A DNA stretch of 64,000 nt from Paracoccus solventivorans (GCF_900142875.1 NZ_FRCK01000002.1:310001-374000), one strand, 5' to 3'. Positions 31,334 to 40,543 are shown, counted from the first letter of the stretch. Numbers and translations: made by a program. Notes: generated by a model not told the origin, from the letters alone.

Positions 31334-32317
31334 ATGCCCGACGCCGCCGCCGACCCGCTTGACTGCCTGATCGTCGGCGGCGGCCCGGCCGGGCTGACGG
31401 CGGCGCTGTATCTGGCGCGCTTCCACCGCCGGGTGATGGTGGTGGACAAGGGCGAGGGGCGGCTGCAGATGATCCCGCGGACCCATAACCTTGCCGGCTA
31501 TCCGCAGGGTATCCGCGGGGCCGACCTGCTGTCCGAGATGCGCGGCCAGGCCGCCCGCTACGGCGCGGCGCTGGTTCAGGCCGAGGTGACCGCGCTGCGC
31601 CACGCGGACGGGCTGATCGAGGCCGAGATCGCGGGCCCCGCCGCCGGCGCGCCTGTCACCGGCCCTGCCACCGGCGCCCCCCTCGCCCAATCGGTGCGCG
31701 CCCGCACCGTGCTGCTGGCGACCGGGGTGGTGAACCACCGCCCGCCGCTGGACGCAGCCACCCACGACCGCGCCGTCGCCGCAGGGCTGCTGCGCTACTG
31801 CCCGATCTGCGACGGCTACGAACAAAGCGGCAAGCGCATCGCGGTGCTAGGCGGCGACCGCCACGGGCTGGCCGAGGCGGTGTTCCTGCGCAGCTACAGC
31901 CGCGACGTCACGCTGGTCTCGCTGACCGGGCTGGCGCTGGACCCCGCCGAACGGGCCGAGGCGGAGCGCGCCGGCGTGGCGCTGACCCCCGCGCCGGTGT
32001 CGCATTTCGGCTTTAACAAGGGCGAGGTGCGGCTGACCCTGGCCGACGGCTCGCAGCATGTGTTCGACACGCTCTATGCCGCGCTTGGTACCCATACCCG
32101 CAACCGCCTGGGCGAGATGCTGGGCACGCGGCTGGTCGATGGCGAGTGTTTCGTCACCGACGCCCATCAGCGCACCACCGCCAGCGGGGTCTATGCAGCC
32201 GGCGACGCGGTGGACGCGCTGGACCAGATCGGCATCGCCATCGGCACCGGCGCCCGCGCCGCCGTCGCCATCCACAACGACCTGCGCGCCCGCGACGACG
32301 AGCTGCTGGTTCCCTAG
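31334..32317 (+). CDS. Thioredoxin-reductase-like FAD/NAD(P) oxidoreductase
   Basis: This 327-residue flavoprotein has the FAD fingerprint VGGGPAGLTAALYLAR, a redox-active C156-PIC-159 followed by DG as in thioredoxin reductases, and a C-terminal FAD site (GVYAAGDAVDALDQIGIAIGTGARAA). The second dinucleotide motif is VLGGDRHGLAEAV, which is degenerate. A low-complexity insert of Ala, Gly and Pro (about residues 101-117) interrupts the first FAD-domain part. The electron acceptor could be a thioredoxin or another dithiol protein; none is adjacent. Its TAG overlaps the stop of the opposing nucleosidase gene through CTAG. Confidence 0.88.
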   Translation: MPDAAADPLDCLIVGGGPAGLTAALYLARFHRRVMVVDKGEGRLQMIPRTHNLAGYPQGIRGADLLSEMRGQAARYGAALVQAEVTALRHADGLIEAEIAGPAAGAPVTGPATGAPLAQSVRARTVLLATGVVNHRPPLDAATHDRAVAAGLLRYCPICDGYEQSGKRIAVLGGDRHGLAEAVFLRSYSRDVTLVSLTGLALDPAERAEAERAGVALTPAPVSHFGFNKGEVRLTLADGSQHVFDTLYAALGTHTRNRLGEMLGTRLVDGECFVTDAHQRTTASGVYAAGDAVDALDQIGIAIGTGARAAVAIHNDLRARDDELLVP

Positions 32318-33006
32318 CCCAGCAGCCCCTCGGCCACCGCCGCCGACAGAAGGTCCACCGCCGCGGCCAGCCGCAGGTCGATCTCGGCCAGGTAGCGGGT
32401 CCAGTCCATGAAACCCGACAGCGGCTCGGCCCCGTCGGAAATCCCGCGCAGCCCGATCAACGGCAGCCCGAACCCCAGGCAGGCGCGGCAGACGGCATGG
32501 GTCTCCATGTCCACCATGTCGGCGTCGATGGCGTCGTAATCCCCGCCCGACACGATCGCCGCGCCCGAGGACAGGCGCGCCAGCGGGATGCCGGGGACAT
32601 GCGGGGCCAGCGCCAGCTCGGCCGGCAGGTCCAGCCCCGGGGTCAGCCCGCGTGGGAACCCCAGCGCCGAGACATCCATGTCGCGATAGCTGACCGATTG
32701 CGCCTGATAGACCCCGCCCTGTTCCAGATGCCGCGACCCGGCGCTGCCCAGCGACACCACGGCCAGCGGCAGCGCGCCCGCGGATTCCAGCCGGGTCAGC
32801 GCGGCGGTGACGGCGACGGCGGCCTCGACCGGGCCGATGCCGGCCATCAGCGGCGTGATCCGCGCCCGCAGCGCCGGACCGTACTCCTCGGGCGCGGCCA
32901 TGACGAACAGCAGCGGCCGCCCGGCGACCAGATCCACCGCCGGCAGCCCCGCGCCGATCCGGGGCGGGCGCAACCCGCCGAACGCTTCGCCTGCATCACC
33001 GCTCAT
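32314..33006 (-). CDS. mtnN: MTA/SAH nucleosidase-like phosphorylase-fold protein
   Basis: This 230-residue protein belongs to the purine-nucleoside-phosphorylase fold. The catalytic glutamate lies in DADMVDMETHAVCRAC, and the substrate-binding ISDGAEP is conserved. MtnN-type enzymes cleave adenine from 5'-methylthioadenosine or S-adenosylhomocysteine in the SAM cycle, consistent with metA and metK elsewhere in the window. The start at 33006 has a GAGGGG ribosome-binding site. The N-terminal glycine loop is less regular than in E. coli MtnN, so the exact substrate is uncertain. Confidence 0.8.
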   Translation of the reverse strand: MSGDAGEAFGGLRPPRIGAGLPAVDLVAGRPLLFVMAAPEEYGPALRARITPLMAGIGPVEAAVAVTAALTRLESAGALPLAVVSLGSAGSRHLEQGGVYQAQSVSYRDMDVSALGFPRGLTPGLDLPAELALAPHVPGIPLARLSSGAAIVSGGDYDAIDADMVDMETHAVCRACLGFGLPLIGLRGISDGAEPLSGFMDWTRYLAEIDLRLAAAVDLLSAAVAEGLLG

Positions 33007-33157
33007 CGCATCCCCTCGCTGCCGTCCCATCCTGTCCCAGCCACGGCCGACATTCTCTGTCTTGCCAAAGGCAGGCCGCACCCGCGGCCTTCGCCCTTGC
33101 CCCGCGGCCGACCCGCCGCTAGCGTTCTGACCAAACGTCCAACCCGGAGTCCAGCCC

Positions 33158-34210
33158 GTGTCCATCCTGCGCACCACCGCCATGGCGCTTGTCCTTGCCG
33201 CGCCCAGCCTGTCCCCCGCCCTTGCCGCCGATCCCGAGCTGACCGTCTTTGACTGGGCAGGGTTCGAAGAGCCGGTGATCTATCAGAAATACATCGACAA
33301 GCACGGCCAGGGCCCGACCTTCGCCTTTTACGGCGACGACGACGAGGCTTACCAGAAAATCGCCTCGGGGTTCCGGGCGGACGTGGCGCACCCGTGCAGC
33401 CAGATGGTGTCGAAATACCGCGACGCCGGGCTGATCGAGCCCTGGGACGAAAGCCGCATCCCGGCGGTGGCCGACATCGACCCGCGCTTCCTCGATTCCG
33501 AGGTGTTCCGCGACGATCAGGGGCTGTGGTACATCCCCGCCGATTTCGGCTCGACCGCCGTCGCCTACAACACCGAGACGGTGCCCGAGGAAGACGTCTC
33601 GACCCTGCAGATCTTCGTGAACCCGGCCTATCAGGGCCGCACCTCGCTGCCCGATTCCGCCGATGACGTCTGGGCGCTGGGCTATCTGGCCACCGGGGTG
33701 ACCGACTGGACCGACGTCAGCGACGAACAATTCCAGGCCGCCGCCGACTGGCTGCGCAAGGCGCACCAGAACGTCGCCGTCTATTGGGCCGACCCCGCGG
33801 AAGAGGCGCAGCTGATGGCCTCGGGGGCGGTGGACGTGGCGTGGTCGTGGAACGACGTGCTGCCGCTGCTCGAGGCCGAGGGCTATCCGATCGGCTTCCA
33901 GCGCACCGCGACCGAGGGGTCCTCGACCTTCTTCTGCGGCTTCGTGAACCTCAAGAACGGCCCGGGCAGCGAGGACAAGGCCTATGACTTCATCAACGCC
34001 TGGCTGGACCCCGGTTCCGCGATCGGGCTGCTGGACACCATCGGCTATGGGCTGACCAACACCAAGGGGCTGGAAACCGTCGCCGACGACCCGCGGGTGG
34101 TCCACGGTCTGGCCGAGATCGACGCCCCGGTGCTGGCGCAGGTCCCCAACGACCCCGAACAGCGCGAGCGCCAGCTGATCGAGTTCGAAAAGATCAAGGC
34201 CGGCTACTGA
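33158..34210 (+). CDS. Periplasmic polyamine-type (PotD/PotF) solute-binding protein
   Basis: This 350-residue protein has a signal peptide (cleaved near residue 23), then the PotD-like start LTVFDWAGFEEPVIY. ADVAHPCSQMVSKYRDAGLIEPWD and YIPADFGSTAVAYNTETV follow. The expected ligand is spermidine, putrescine or a similar amine. The start is GTG at 33158 behind a GGAG site. No ABC permease or ATPase gene is adjacent, so it is an orphan binding protein that must share a transporter. A composite repeat element and a long inverted repeat lie just after the stop. Confidence 0.87.
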   Translation: MSILRTTAMALVLAAPSLSPALAADPELTVFDWAGFEEPVIYQKYIDKHGQGPTFAFYGDDDEAYQKIASGFRADVAHPCSQMVSKYRDAGLIEPWDESRIPAVADIDPRFLDSEVFRDDQGLWYIPADFGSTAVAYNTETVPEEDVSTLQIFVNPAYQGRTSLPDSADDVWALGYLATGVTDWTDVSDEQFQAAADWLRKAHQNVAVYWADPAEEAQLMASGAVDVAWSWNDVLPLLEAEGYPIGFQRTATEGSSTFFCGFVNLKNGPGSEDKAYDFINAWLDPGSAIGLLDTIGYGLTNTKGLETVADDPRVVHGLAEIDAPVLAQVPNDPEQRERQLIEFEKIKAGY

Positions 34211-34221
34211 GCGGCCCGGAC

Positions 34222-34269
34222 GCGGGGGCGCTGCCCCCGCACCCCCGGGATATTTGGGCCACGATGAAA
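34222..34269 (+). repeat. Composite intergenic element, copy A (GC hairpin + GGGATATTT)
   Basis: GCGGGGGC-GCT-GCCCCCGC forms an 8-bp stem and is followed by CCCCCGGGATATTTGGGCC and ACGATGAAA. The order is the same as in the copies near 45948, 50048 and 54198. It begins 12 bases after the stop of the solute-binding-protein gene. Confidence 0.75.
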
Positions 34270-34292
34270 CCAGCCGAGGGTTTCATCGTGGC
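34258..34292. terminator. Long inverted repeat downstream of the solute-binding-protein gene
   Basis: A perfect 14-bp stem (GCCACGATGAAACC with GGTTTCATCGTGGC) with a 7-base loop overlaps the end of repeat copy A. It sits between convergent genes. No T-run follows, so it may protect the mRNA end rather than terminate transcription. Confidence 0.6.
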
Positions 34293-34365
34293 GCAAACAT
34301 CCTCGGGGGGGAATCGCCGCCAGGCGATGGGGGGCAGACAGCCCCCCTTTCTTTTTCGGGCAGGC

Positions 34366-34635
34366 TCAGCGCCGCGGCATGGTGGCGCCGGTGCGGGGAT
34401 CCAGCTTTTCCTCGATCTTCCTGCCATCGGTGGTGATGTATTTCACCTCCCAATAGCCGTCGTCGTCCCATTCCAGCTCGTCGATATAGGCGAGCGCGGC
34501 GCCGGCGCTGGTCTCGACCTGCGCGACGATCTGCGACAGCTTCAGCCCGTCGGCGGGCGGCGGCGCGGCGATCGCGAGGGCGGGGGCAAGGCCCAGGGTC
34601 AGGGTCAGGGCGGCGGCGGCGGGGAAAATACGCAT
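34366..34635 (-). CDS. Small exported PepSY-domain protein
   Basis: This 89-residue protein has a signal peptide (to about residue 23) and one PepSY unit (LKLSQIVAQVETSAGAALAYIDELEWDDDGYWEVKYITTDGRKIEEKLDPRTG). PepSY domains are thought to restrain proteases or sense the periplasm. The start at 34635 has a GAGG site 8 bases upstream. It stands alone, divergent from the TRAP binding protein. Confidence 0.85.
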   Translation of the reverse strand: MRIFPAAAALTLTLGLAPALAIAAPPPADGLKLSQIVAQVETSAGAALAYIDELEWDDDGYWEVKYITTDGRKIEEKLDPRTGATMPRR

Positions 34636-34783
34636 GGGAAAACCTCGATCATGTCGGTGACTGCCCGGCAACGCCGCGGGGGGCGGATGGTTCCGGGGCG
34701 CGCGGCGCCCGCCCCCGCGGATCACATTGCGGCCGCGGCAGCTTTGTGTAGCTTGCGCCCATGAATCTCGGAAGGATATTCCC

Positions 34784-35869
34784 ATGAAACGTCGCGACTT
34801 CCTGTCCACCGCCGCGCTGGCCTCGGCCGCCGGCGCGCTGGCCGCCCCGGCGCTGGCGCAGGCCCGGCCGAATGTCACCTGGCGGCTGACCTCGAGCTAT
34901 CCGAAAAGCCTCGAGACGCTCTACGGCATTTCCGAGCATGTCCCGCGCCGGGTGGCCGAGATGACCGACGGCGGCTTCCAGATCCAGCCCTTTGCGGCCG
35001 GAGAGCTGGTGCCGCCGCTGCAGGCGCTGGACGCGGTGTCGGACGGCACGGTGGAATGCGCGCATACGCTGGGCTCCTACAACATCGGCAAGGACCCGAC
35101 CTGGGCTTTCGACACTTCGCTGCCCTTCGGGATGAACACCCGCCAGAACACCGCCTGGCTGCTGTACGGCGGCGGGCTCGAGCTGGTGAACGAGTTCATC
35201 GCCAGCGCCAACGTCCGCTCGATCCCCTCGGGCAACACCGGGGCGCAGATGGGCGGCTGGTATCGCAAGCCGATCACCTCGGTCGCGGACCTGAACGGGC
35301 TCAAGCTGCGCATCGCCGGGCTGGGCGGCACCATCCTGTCGCGGCTGGGGGTGGTTCCCCAGCAGATCGGCGGCGGCGACATCTATGCGGCGCTGGAACG
35401 CGGCACCATCGACGCGGCCGAGTTCTCGGGGCCCTACGACGACGAGAAGCTGGGGTTCCAGCGGGTCGCGCCCTATTACTATTACCCCGGCTGGTGGGAA
35501 GGCACGGCCAACGTCGGGCTGTACATCAACCTTGACGCCTGGGGGGCGCTGCCCGCGTCCTACCAGGCCGTGCTGGAAACCGCCTGTTCCGAGGCGATGA
35601 CCCATTGCGTCGCCAAATACGACAACGGCAACCCCGAGGCACTGATGCGGCTGGTGTCCAGCGGCGCGCAGCTGCAGGCGTTCCCCGACGACGTGCTGGC
35701 GGCGGCCTTTGCGGAATCGCGCAAGCTCTATGCGGAATATGCGGCGGCGAACGACAATTTCCGCAAGATCTACGACCACTGGTCGGCCTATTGGACCCGG
35801 CAGCAACAGTGGCTGCGGGTGGCGGAGCTGCCCTACGATTACTTCACCTCGGCCCAGGCCGGGCAGTAA
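34784..35869 (+). CDS. TRAP transporter substrate-binding protein (DctP family, TakP-like)
   Basis: This 361-residue protein is exported by a twin-arginine-like leader (MKRRDFLSTAALASAAGALAAPALA). It closely resembles the 2-oxoacid-binding TakP of Rhodobacter: TWRLTSSYPKSLETLYG, NTGAQMGGWYRK, GPYDDEKLGFQRVAPYYYYPGWWEG. Pyruvate or other 2-oxo acids are likely ligands. The residue pair before GPYDDEKLG is Phe-Ser rather than the Trp-Val of TakP as I recall it, so specificity may differ. No DctQM membrane genes are adjacent. A GGAAGGA ribosome-binding site precedes the ATG. Confidence 0.9.
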   Translation: MKRRDFLSTAALASAAGALAAPALAQARPNVTWRLTSSYPKSLETLYGISEHVPRRVAEMTDGGFQIQPFAAGELVPPLQALDAVSDGTVECAHTLGSYNIGKDPTWAFDTSLPFGMNTRQNTAWLLYGGGLELVNEFIASANVRSIPSGNTGAQMGGWYRKPITSVADLNGLKLRIAGLGGTILSRLGVVPQQIGGGDIYAALERGTIDAAEFSGPYDDEKLGFQRVAPYYYYPGWWEGTANVGLYINLDAWGALPASYQAVLETACSEAMTHCVAKYDNGNPEALMRLVSSGAQLQAFPDDVLAAAFAESRKLYAEYAAANDNFRKIYDHWSAYWTRQQQWLRVAELPYDYFTSAQAGQ

Positions 35870-35935
35870 CACTCCAACCTCCACCTGCGCGCGGCCCCGC
35901 CCGGGCCGCGCCGCCTTCATGAACGGGAACAGCGC

Positions 35936-36349
35936 ATGGACCGCAGCGAACAGGAACGCATCGCCCTTGACCAGCCCGCCTTCGCGCGGCTGCTGGGGTT
36001 TCGGCTGGTCGGCATCACCCAGGACGAGCTGGTGGGCGAGGTCGCGGTCACCGACGAGCTGGCCAACCGCAACGGCGTCATGCATGGCGGCGCGATCATG
36101 GCGATGGCCGACAATCTGGGCGGCACCGCCACGATGATCAACCTGCCCCCCGGCAAGACCACCACCACCGTGGAAAGCAAGACCAATTTCCTGCGCCCGA
36201 TCCGCGTCGGCGACACCGCCACCGGCCGCAGCATTCCGCTGCACCGCGGGCGCACGACGATGGTGTGGCAGACCACCATCACCCGCGGCGACGGCAAGGT
36301 GGCGGCGATCGTCACCCAGACCCAGATGGTCATCGACTGGAAGGGCTGA
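35936..36349 (+). CDS. PaaI-type hotdog thioesterase
   Basis: This 137-residue single hotdog domain has the PaaI signature ANRNGVMHGGAIMAMADNLGGTAT, with the catalytic Asn/His and helix Asp, and VESKTNFLRPIRVGD. It should hydrolyse an acyl- or aryl-CoA. The substrate is not determinable. It lies 66 bases downstream of the TakP-like gene in the same direction, possibly co-transcribed. Confidence 0.9.
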   Translation: MDRSEQERIALDQPAFARLLGFRLVGITQDELVGEVAVTDELANRNGVMHGGAIMAMADNLGGTATMINLPPGKTTTTVESKTNFLRPIRVGDTATGRSIPLHRGRTTMVWQTTITRGDGKVAAIVTQTQMVIDWKG

Positions 36350-36456
36350 GCCCCGGCGGCACGGGCGTCCCGGCGGACCGACAAAAGGACAAAACAGGTT
36401 GTAATAAGCTTGCCCAGCCCCGACCATGGCCGTTCCCCCAACAGGAAAGGCCGACC

Positions 36457-36963
36457 ATGAACATGCAAGACACCCTTCGTTCCGCCGCGCTGGCGCTGCT
36501 GCTGGCCACGGCTCCGGCGCTGGCCCAGGACGCCGCCGCCCGGGCCGAGACCGCGGGACAGGCCGCGCCGGAAGCGGCGGCGCAGGAATACGCGCCGCAA
36601 AAGGCCGTCTATCACATCAACTATCCGGGCGGCATCGACGGCTCGGGCTACAAGCCGGCGCTGAACAACCTCGACAACCACCTGAACGCGGTGGGCGAGG
36701 ACAATCTGGACCTGCGGGTGGTGATGCACGGCGACGGGCTGGGGCTGCTGGCCGCGGCGAACAAGGACCAGGCGCTGCAGGCCACGATCTCGGACCTCAA
36801 GGCGCGGGGGGTGCGATTCCTCGTCTGCAACAACACGCTGGTCGGCCGCAACATCGACCCGGAAACCGACCTGTTCGACGTCTGGCCCGAGGATATCGTG
36901 CAGGCCGGGGTGGCCGAGGTCGCCCGGCTGCAGCAGGAGGGCTTTGTCTATATCAAGCCCTGA
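36457..36963 (+). CDS. Periplasmic DsrE-family protein
   Basis: This 168-residue protein has a signal peptide (to about residue 23), an Ala/Glu-rich linker, then a DsrE/F-like domain (AVYHINYPGGIDGSGYKPALNNLDNHLNAVG...VVMHGDGLGLLAAANKDQALQATISDLKARGVRFLVCNNTL). The single cysteine C-N-N-T-L is at the usual active-site place. Periplasmic DsrE proteins are tied to sulfur handling, but the substrate is unknown. It directly precedes ssrA. Confidence 0.83.
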   Translation: MNMQDTLRSAALALLLATAPALAQDAAARAETAGQAAPEAAAQEYAPQKAVYHINYPGGIDGSGYKPALNNLDNHLNAVGEDNLDLRVVMHGDGLGLLAAANKDQALQATISDLKARGVRFLVCNNTLVGRNIDPETDLFDVWPEDIVQAGVAEVARLQQEGFVYIKP

Positions 36964-36985
36964 CGCGAGGCCCCTCGATCGGACC

Positions 36986-37014
36986 TTGCAGGGGGGCGGC
37001 GGCCCCCCTATCTT
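36986..37014 (+). promoter_or_regulatory. Promoter of ssrA
   Basis: TTGCAG (36986-36991) and TATCTT (37009-37014) are 17 bases apart, a good housekeeping promoter. Transcription would begin near 37021, exactly at the 5' hairpin of the tmRNA precursor. Confidence 0.65.
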
Positions 37015-37020
37015 AGAGCT

Positions 37021-37349
37021 GTCCGGGTTCGCCCGGACTATGGACATAAACGCGCAGGTAATAAGCGGATCGGACCCGGGGGCGGTACCCGGCGGCTCCA
37101 CCACCCATCCCTCGTTGGGGGCGAATGGGGCCGAAACAGGATCGACGAACGTCTAAAGCTGTTTGCTTTGTCTCGGTGAGCTACCACCGTTATCGGTGCG
37201 AAAAGTACAGTTGCCAACGACAACCGTGCTCCGGTGGCTCTGGCTGCGTAAGCAGCTCGGGTAACCGAAAACTAAGCCCTGTCGCTTAGCCGCGGCAGGC
37301 GGGGCCCGCAGGAGCCTGGCAACAGAATCCTGCACCTTCCCCCCCTTTT
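37021..37349 (+). ncRNA. ssrA: Permuted two-piece tmRNA
   Basis: This is the alphaproteobacterial circularly permuted form. A 5' hairpin (GTCCGGG-TTCG-CCCGGAC) opens the acceptor piece, which ends in GGCTCCACCA at 37103. A processed-out spacer (37104-37126) follows. The coding piece then starts with GGGGCCG at 37127, and its first seven bases pair with CGGCTCC of the acceptor piece. The tag frame (37213-37251) reads ANDNRAPVALAA followed by TAA. The hairpin GCAGGA/TCCTGC and TTTTT at 37345-37349 mark the 3' end. tmRNA with SmpB rescues stalled ribosomes. The T-arm-like stem CCGGG/CCCGG has a loop GGCGGTA that lacks the usual TTC. The outer ends are approximate. Confidence 0.93.
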
Positions 37350-37353
37350 TCCG

Positions 37354-38043
37354 CTATCCCATCGGCCCCTGCGATCCGCGCATGCTGGCGCGCCGCGCAT
37401 CCTCGCGCCGGACCCAGATCGCCAGCCCCAGGAACACACCGATATAAAGCAGCCCCATCGCCAGCACCACGACGCCCGGGATCGGGCCGATGCGGGCGCG
37501 TTCGATGAAATGGGCCGGCGAGGTGACCGGGCTGGGGTGGACCAGCAGCTTGCCGACATAGGCGATGGACTGGATCAGCAGGATCCACAGGTAGTTGCGC
37601 CGGATGCGCCGCGACATCGCCACCAGATAGCTGACGTGATAGCGCGGCGCGCGATAGTCGTCGGCCAGCGTCAGCTGCCAGTTGGTGCCGTCGTCCAGCA
37701 CCCCGTCGCGCAGCATCGGCACATAGAGATGCTTTTCCATCCAGCGCGCCCGCGCCCGCCAGACGTTGAAATAGCGATAGCGCCGCGCCTCGAGCGCAAG
37801 GAACAGCAGGATCAGGATCCCCACCAGCACCAGCGGCAGCGGCGAGGAATCGCGCGAGGCGAAGGTGATCGACAGCGCCACCCCCAGCGTCACCACCGAC
37901 CAGTTGGTGGTGGTGTCCAGCCGCGTGCGCCAGACGGTCGAGCGATAGATCTCGCCCCGGTAGAGATGGGCCAGCGCCCCAAGCTCGGCCGGGGTGAAGC
38001 GGCGCGGCTCGGGCTGGTCGTCGCTGGCGCTGTCCGTGGTCAA
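37354..38043 (-). CDS. DUF2270 membrane protein
   Basis: This 229-residue protein has the DUF2270 signature ([43 protein letters not shown]) and four membrane helices in two pairs. [27 protein letters not shown] lies between the pairs. The start is taken as TTG at 38043 because AGGGG and AGGAC sites lie just upstream and no ATG fits. Function unknown. It converges on ssrA. Confidence 0.85.
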   Translation of the reverse strand: MTTDSASDDQPEPRRFTPAELGALAHLYRGEIYRSTVWRTRLDTTTNWSVVTLGVALSITFASRDSSPLPLVLVGILILLFLALEARRYRYFNVWRARARWMEKHLYVPMLRDGVLDDGTNWQLTLADDYRAPRYHVSYLVAMSRRIRRNYLWILLIQSIAYVGKLLVHPSPVTSPAHFIERARIGPIPGVVVLAMGLLYIGVFLGLAIWVRREDARRASMRGSQGPMG

Positions 38044-38237
38044 GTCCTGCCCCTCCCCTTCCCTGCCGGGTTTCCGGGTCCCGGTCGGGCAAGTGGACCA
38101 CGCCGCAATGGGGCCGCGCAAGCCCGCAGCTTGGGCGCGGGCGGGCCTGCGCGGGCCCTTTCGTTTTGCGCCTGCTTGTGCGACCAACGCCCGGCCCGCC
38201 GCTGGTGCGGGCAGGTTTGCTGGAAGGTGCCGCCGAG

Positions 38238-39509
38238 ATGCCGCAGGATGACGCCCGCGATGCCGAGACCCTGATCGCCCGCATGGGCGCGGCCGCGCGC
38301 GCCGCCGCGGCCGCGCTGGCCCATGCCGACGCCGAGCGCAAATACGCCGCGCTGATCGGGGCCGCCCATGCCATCGTCGAATCGGAAGCCGCCATCCTCG
38401 ACGCCAATGCCGAGGATCTGACCTATGCCGAGCAAAAGGGCCTGTCGCCGGCGATGATCGACCGGCTGCGGCTGGACCCGGCCCGGATCCGCGACATCGC
38501 CGACGGGCTGCGCACGGTGGCCGAACAGCCCGATCCGGTGGGGCGGGTGCTGGCGGAATGGGACCGGCCGAACGGGCTGCATATCCAGCGGGTGGCCACG
38601 CCCATCGGGGTGCTGGGGGTGATCTACGAAAGCCGCCCCAACGTCACCGCCGACGCGGGCGCACTGGCGCTGAAATCCGGCAATGCGGTGATCCTGCGCG
38701 GGGGGACGGATAGCATCCATTCCTCGGGCGCGATCCTCGACTGCATGAAACGGGGGCTGCGGCAGGCCGGGCTGCCCGAGGACGCGATCCAGATGGTGCC
38801 GGTGCGCGACCGCGCCGCCGTCGCCGCGATGCTGCGCGCGCAGGGGCTGATTGACGTCATCATCCCGCGCGGCGGCAAGGGGCTGGTCGGGCTGGTGCAG
38901 GCCGAGGCCCGCGTGCCGGTGTTTGCGCATCTGGAAGGCATCTGCCACGTCTATGCCGACCGCGACGCCGATCTGGACAAGGCGCGGCGCGTGGTGCTGA
39001 ACGCCAAAACCCGGCGCACCGGCGTCTGCGGCGCGGCCGAGACCCTGCTGATCGACCGCGGCTTTTATGAACGCCACGGCGAGGTGCTGATTCGCGACCT
39101 GCTGGACGCGGGCGTCGAGGTCCGGGCCGAGGGCGAGCTGGCCGCCATTCCCGGCACCACCCAGGCCCGCCCCGAGGATTTCGGGCAAGAGTTCCTGGAC
39201 ATGATCATCGCGGCAAAGCTGGTCGACGGCGTGGACGGGGCGATCGCCCATATAAGCCAGCACAGCTCTGGCCACACCGAATCGATCCTGACGGAAAACG
39301 ACGCCACCGCCGCCCGGTTCATGCAGCGCATCGATTCCGCGATCCTGCTGCGCAATGCGTCGACCCAGTTCGCCGATGGCGGAGAATTCGGGATGGGCGC
39401 CGAGATCGGCATCGCCACCGGCAAGCTGCACGCCCGCGGGCCGGTCGGGGCCGAGCAGCTGACCAGCTTCAAGTATCTGGTGACCGGGGACGGCACCATC
39501 CGTCCCTGA
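38238..39509 (+). CDS. proA: Gamma-glutamyl phosphate reductase
   Basis: This 423-residue NADPH-dependent enzyme reduces glutamyl-5-phosphate to glutamate semialdehyde in proline synthesis. The catalytic cysteine lies in [13 protein letters not shown], and [30 protein letters not shown] and the C-terminal [22 protein letters not shown] are typical. The ATG at 38238 gives the usual length; the frame is open further upstream, but that part is not conserved. proB is not adjacent. Confidence 0.96.
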   Translation: MPQDDARDAETLIARMGAAARAAAAALAHADAERKYAALIGAAHAIVESEAAILDANAEDLTYAEQKGLSPAMIDRLRLDPARIRDIADGLRTVAEQPDPVGRVLAEWDRPNGLHIQRVATPIGVLGVIYESRPNVTADAGALALKSGNAVILRGGTDSIHSSGAILDCMKRGLRQAGLPEDAIQMVPVRDRAAVAAMLRAQGLIDVIIPRGGKGLVGLVQAEARVPVFAHLEGICHVYADRDADLDKARRVVLNAKTRRTGVCGAAETLLIDRGFYERHGEVLIRDLLDAGVEVRAEGELAAIPGTTQARPEDFGQEFLDMIIAAKLVDGVDGAIAHISQHSSGHTESILTENDATAARFMQRIDSAILLRNASTQFADGGEFGMGAEIGIATGKLHARGPVGAEQLTSFKYLVTGDGTIRP

Positions 39510-39528
39510 ACCACGCAGGTGGGCGGGG

Positions 39529-40188
39529 TCAGAAACTGATCTCGCCGCCGGTCGCGTCCACCTCCCACAGGATGGGGCGATGGTGCTGCTGCGCCAGCAC
39601 CCCCAGCACCGCGAAATGCACCTCGGACGGCTCGGGCGGCGACAGCGGCGCCCCCAGCGGCGCCAGCCAGCCCCACAGCCCCGGCTGACTGCGGGTGCGC
39701 GAGGCCTCGCCCACCACCCGCCAGCCCGACATCGAGCGGCAGACCAGCACCCGCCCGCCCCAGGGCATCGCCGAATCCATGCACATCAGCGCCAGCAGCA
39801 GCATCCGCGCCTCGACCCGCGACAGATCGCCGCTGCCCTCGATCTCGACCGCCAGCCTTGTCCCGCGGGCGTAATCCTGCGCCAGCTGCGCGACCTCGGT
39901 CACGGCGGTGCGCTGGTCGCGGGTGGCATGGCCAAAGGCGGTGCGGTAGAACCGCACCCGCGCCCGCGCCGCCTTGACGCTTTCGCCGATCAGCGACAGC
40001 TCGGGCGACTTGGCCAGCCCCGGGTATTCGCCGGCCATTTCCAGCAGCTCGACCCCGTTGCCGATCGCCCCCAGCGGAGAGACCAGATCATGGCACAACC
40101 GCGCCGCGACCAGGCTGGCCAGTTCGATGCCCAGCCCGCCGGATGCGCCGGCCGGGATCGCGTCGGCCGGGATTGTGACCGGCCTCAT
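39529..40188 (-). CDS. chpT: Histidine phosphotransferase ChpT
   Basis: This 219-residue protein has a dimeric four-helix-like H-box, ARLCHDLVSPLGAIGNGVELLEM, with phospho-acceptor H33. A degenerate kinase-like C-domain without ATP-binding motifs follows. In alphaproteobacteria ChpT passes phosphate from CckA to CtrA and CpdR. In Rhodobacterales this relay controls motility and gene-transfer-agent genes. It is monocistronic, 20 bases downstream of the proA stop and convergent with it. Confidence 0.92.
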   Translation of the reverse strand: MRPVTIPADAIPAGASGGLGIELASLVAARLCHDLVSPLGAIGNGVELLEMAGEYPGLAKSPELSLIGESVKAARARVRFYRTAFGHATRDQRTAVTEVAQLAQDYARGTRLAVEIEGSGDLSRVEARMLLLALMCMDSAMPWGGRVLVCRSMSGWRVVGEASRTRSQPGLWGWLAPLGAPLSPPEPSEVHFAVLGVLAQQHHRPILWEVDATGGEISF

Positions 40189-40543
40189 CGTCCGCTAGCC
40201 TTTGCGCCCAGACCAGCCAAGGCGGATCCCAAGATGAACACGACATCCACAGCCGCGCCCGACGCCGGGCCGATTGCCGGGATGCCCGCCCCCGGTGCCG
40301 TCCCGGCCGATGGCCGCTGCACCCCGGGCCGGACGCGATGGCGCTCTTGGTGCGGGCGGGATGCGGGTCCGGGCCGTGTTGGATCAGAACTGCTCACTCC
40401 TGCGCCCTCGTGATGTTTTCTGCTCTAATTGCAACAACCAATTCCTTGCAATCTGCGGATGTGTCAAGCAATTTTCCGCCGATTTGGCGATTGCCGTCGG
40501 CGGAGTGCCGCGCATTTGCAACGCCCGAGCGAAAGGAGAGCCG
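40189..40543. other. Intergenic region between chpT and olsB
   Basis: This is the longest gap without a confident gene (355 bases). A short plus-strand frame from ATG 40234 to 40413 (59 codons, behind AAGGCGG) has no recognisable domain and becomes arginine-rich halfway, as if frameshifted; I do not call it a gene. From about 40410 the DNA turns AT-rich and contains three TTGCAA copies (G at 40431, 40448 and 40518). This part is probably the olsBA promoter. No PhoB box was found. Confidence 0.4.

Noticed and set aside
37308..37349. Hairpin and T-run after ssrA taken as a terminator for the minus-strand DUF2270 gene.
   Set aside because: The T-run is on the plus strand, so it suits only ssrA; the DUF2270 gene would run into the tmRNA in antisense.
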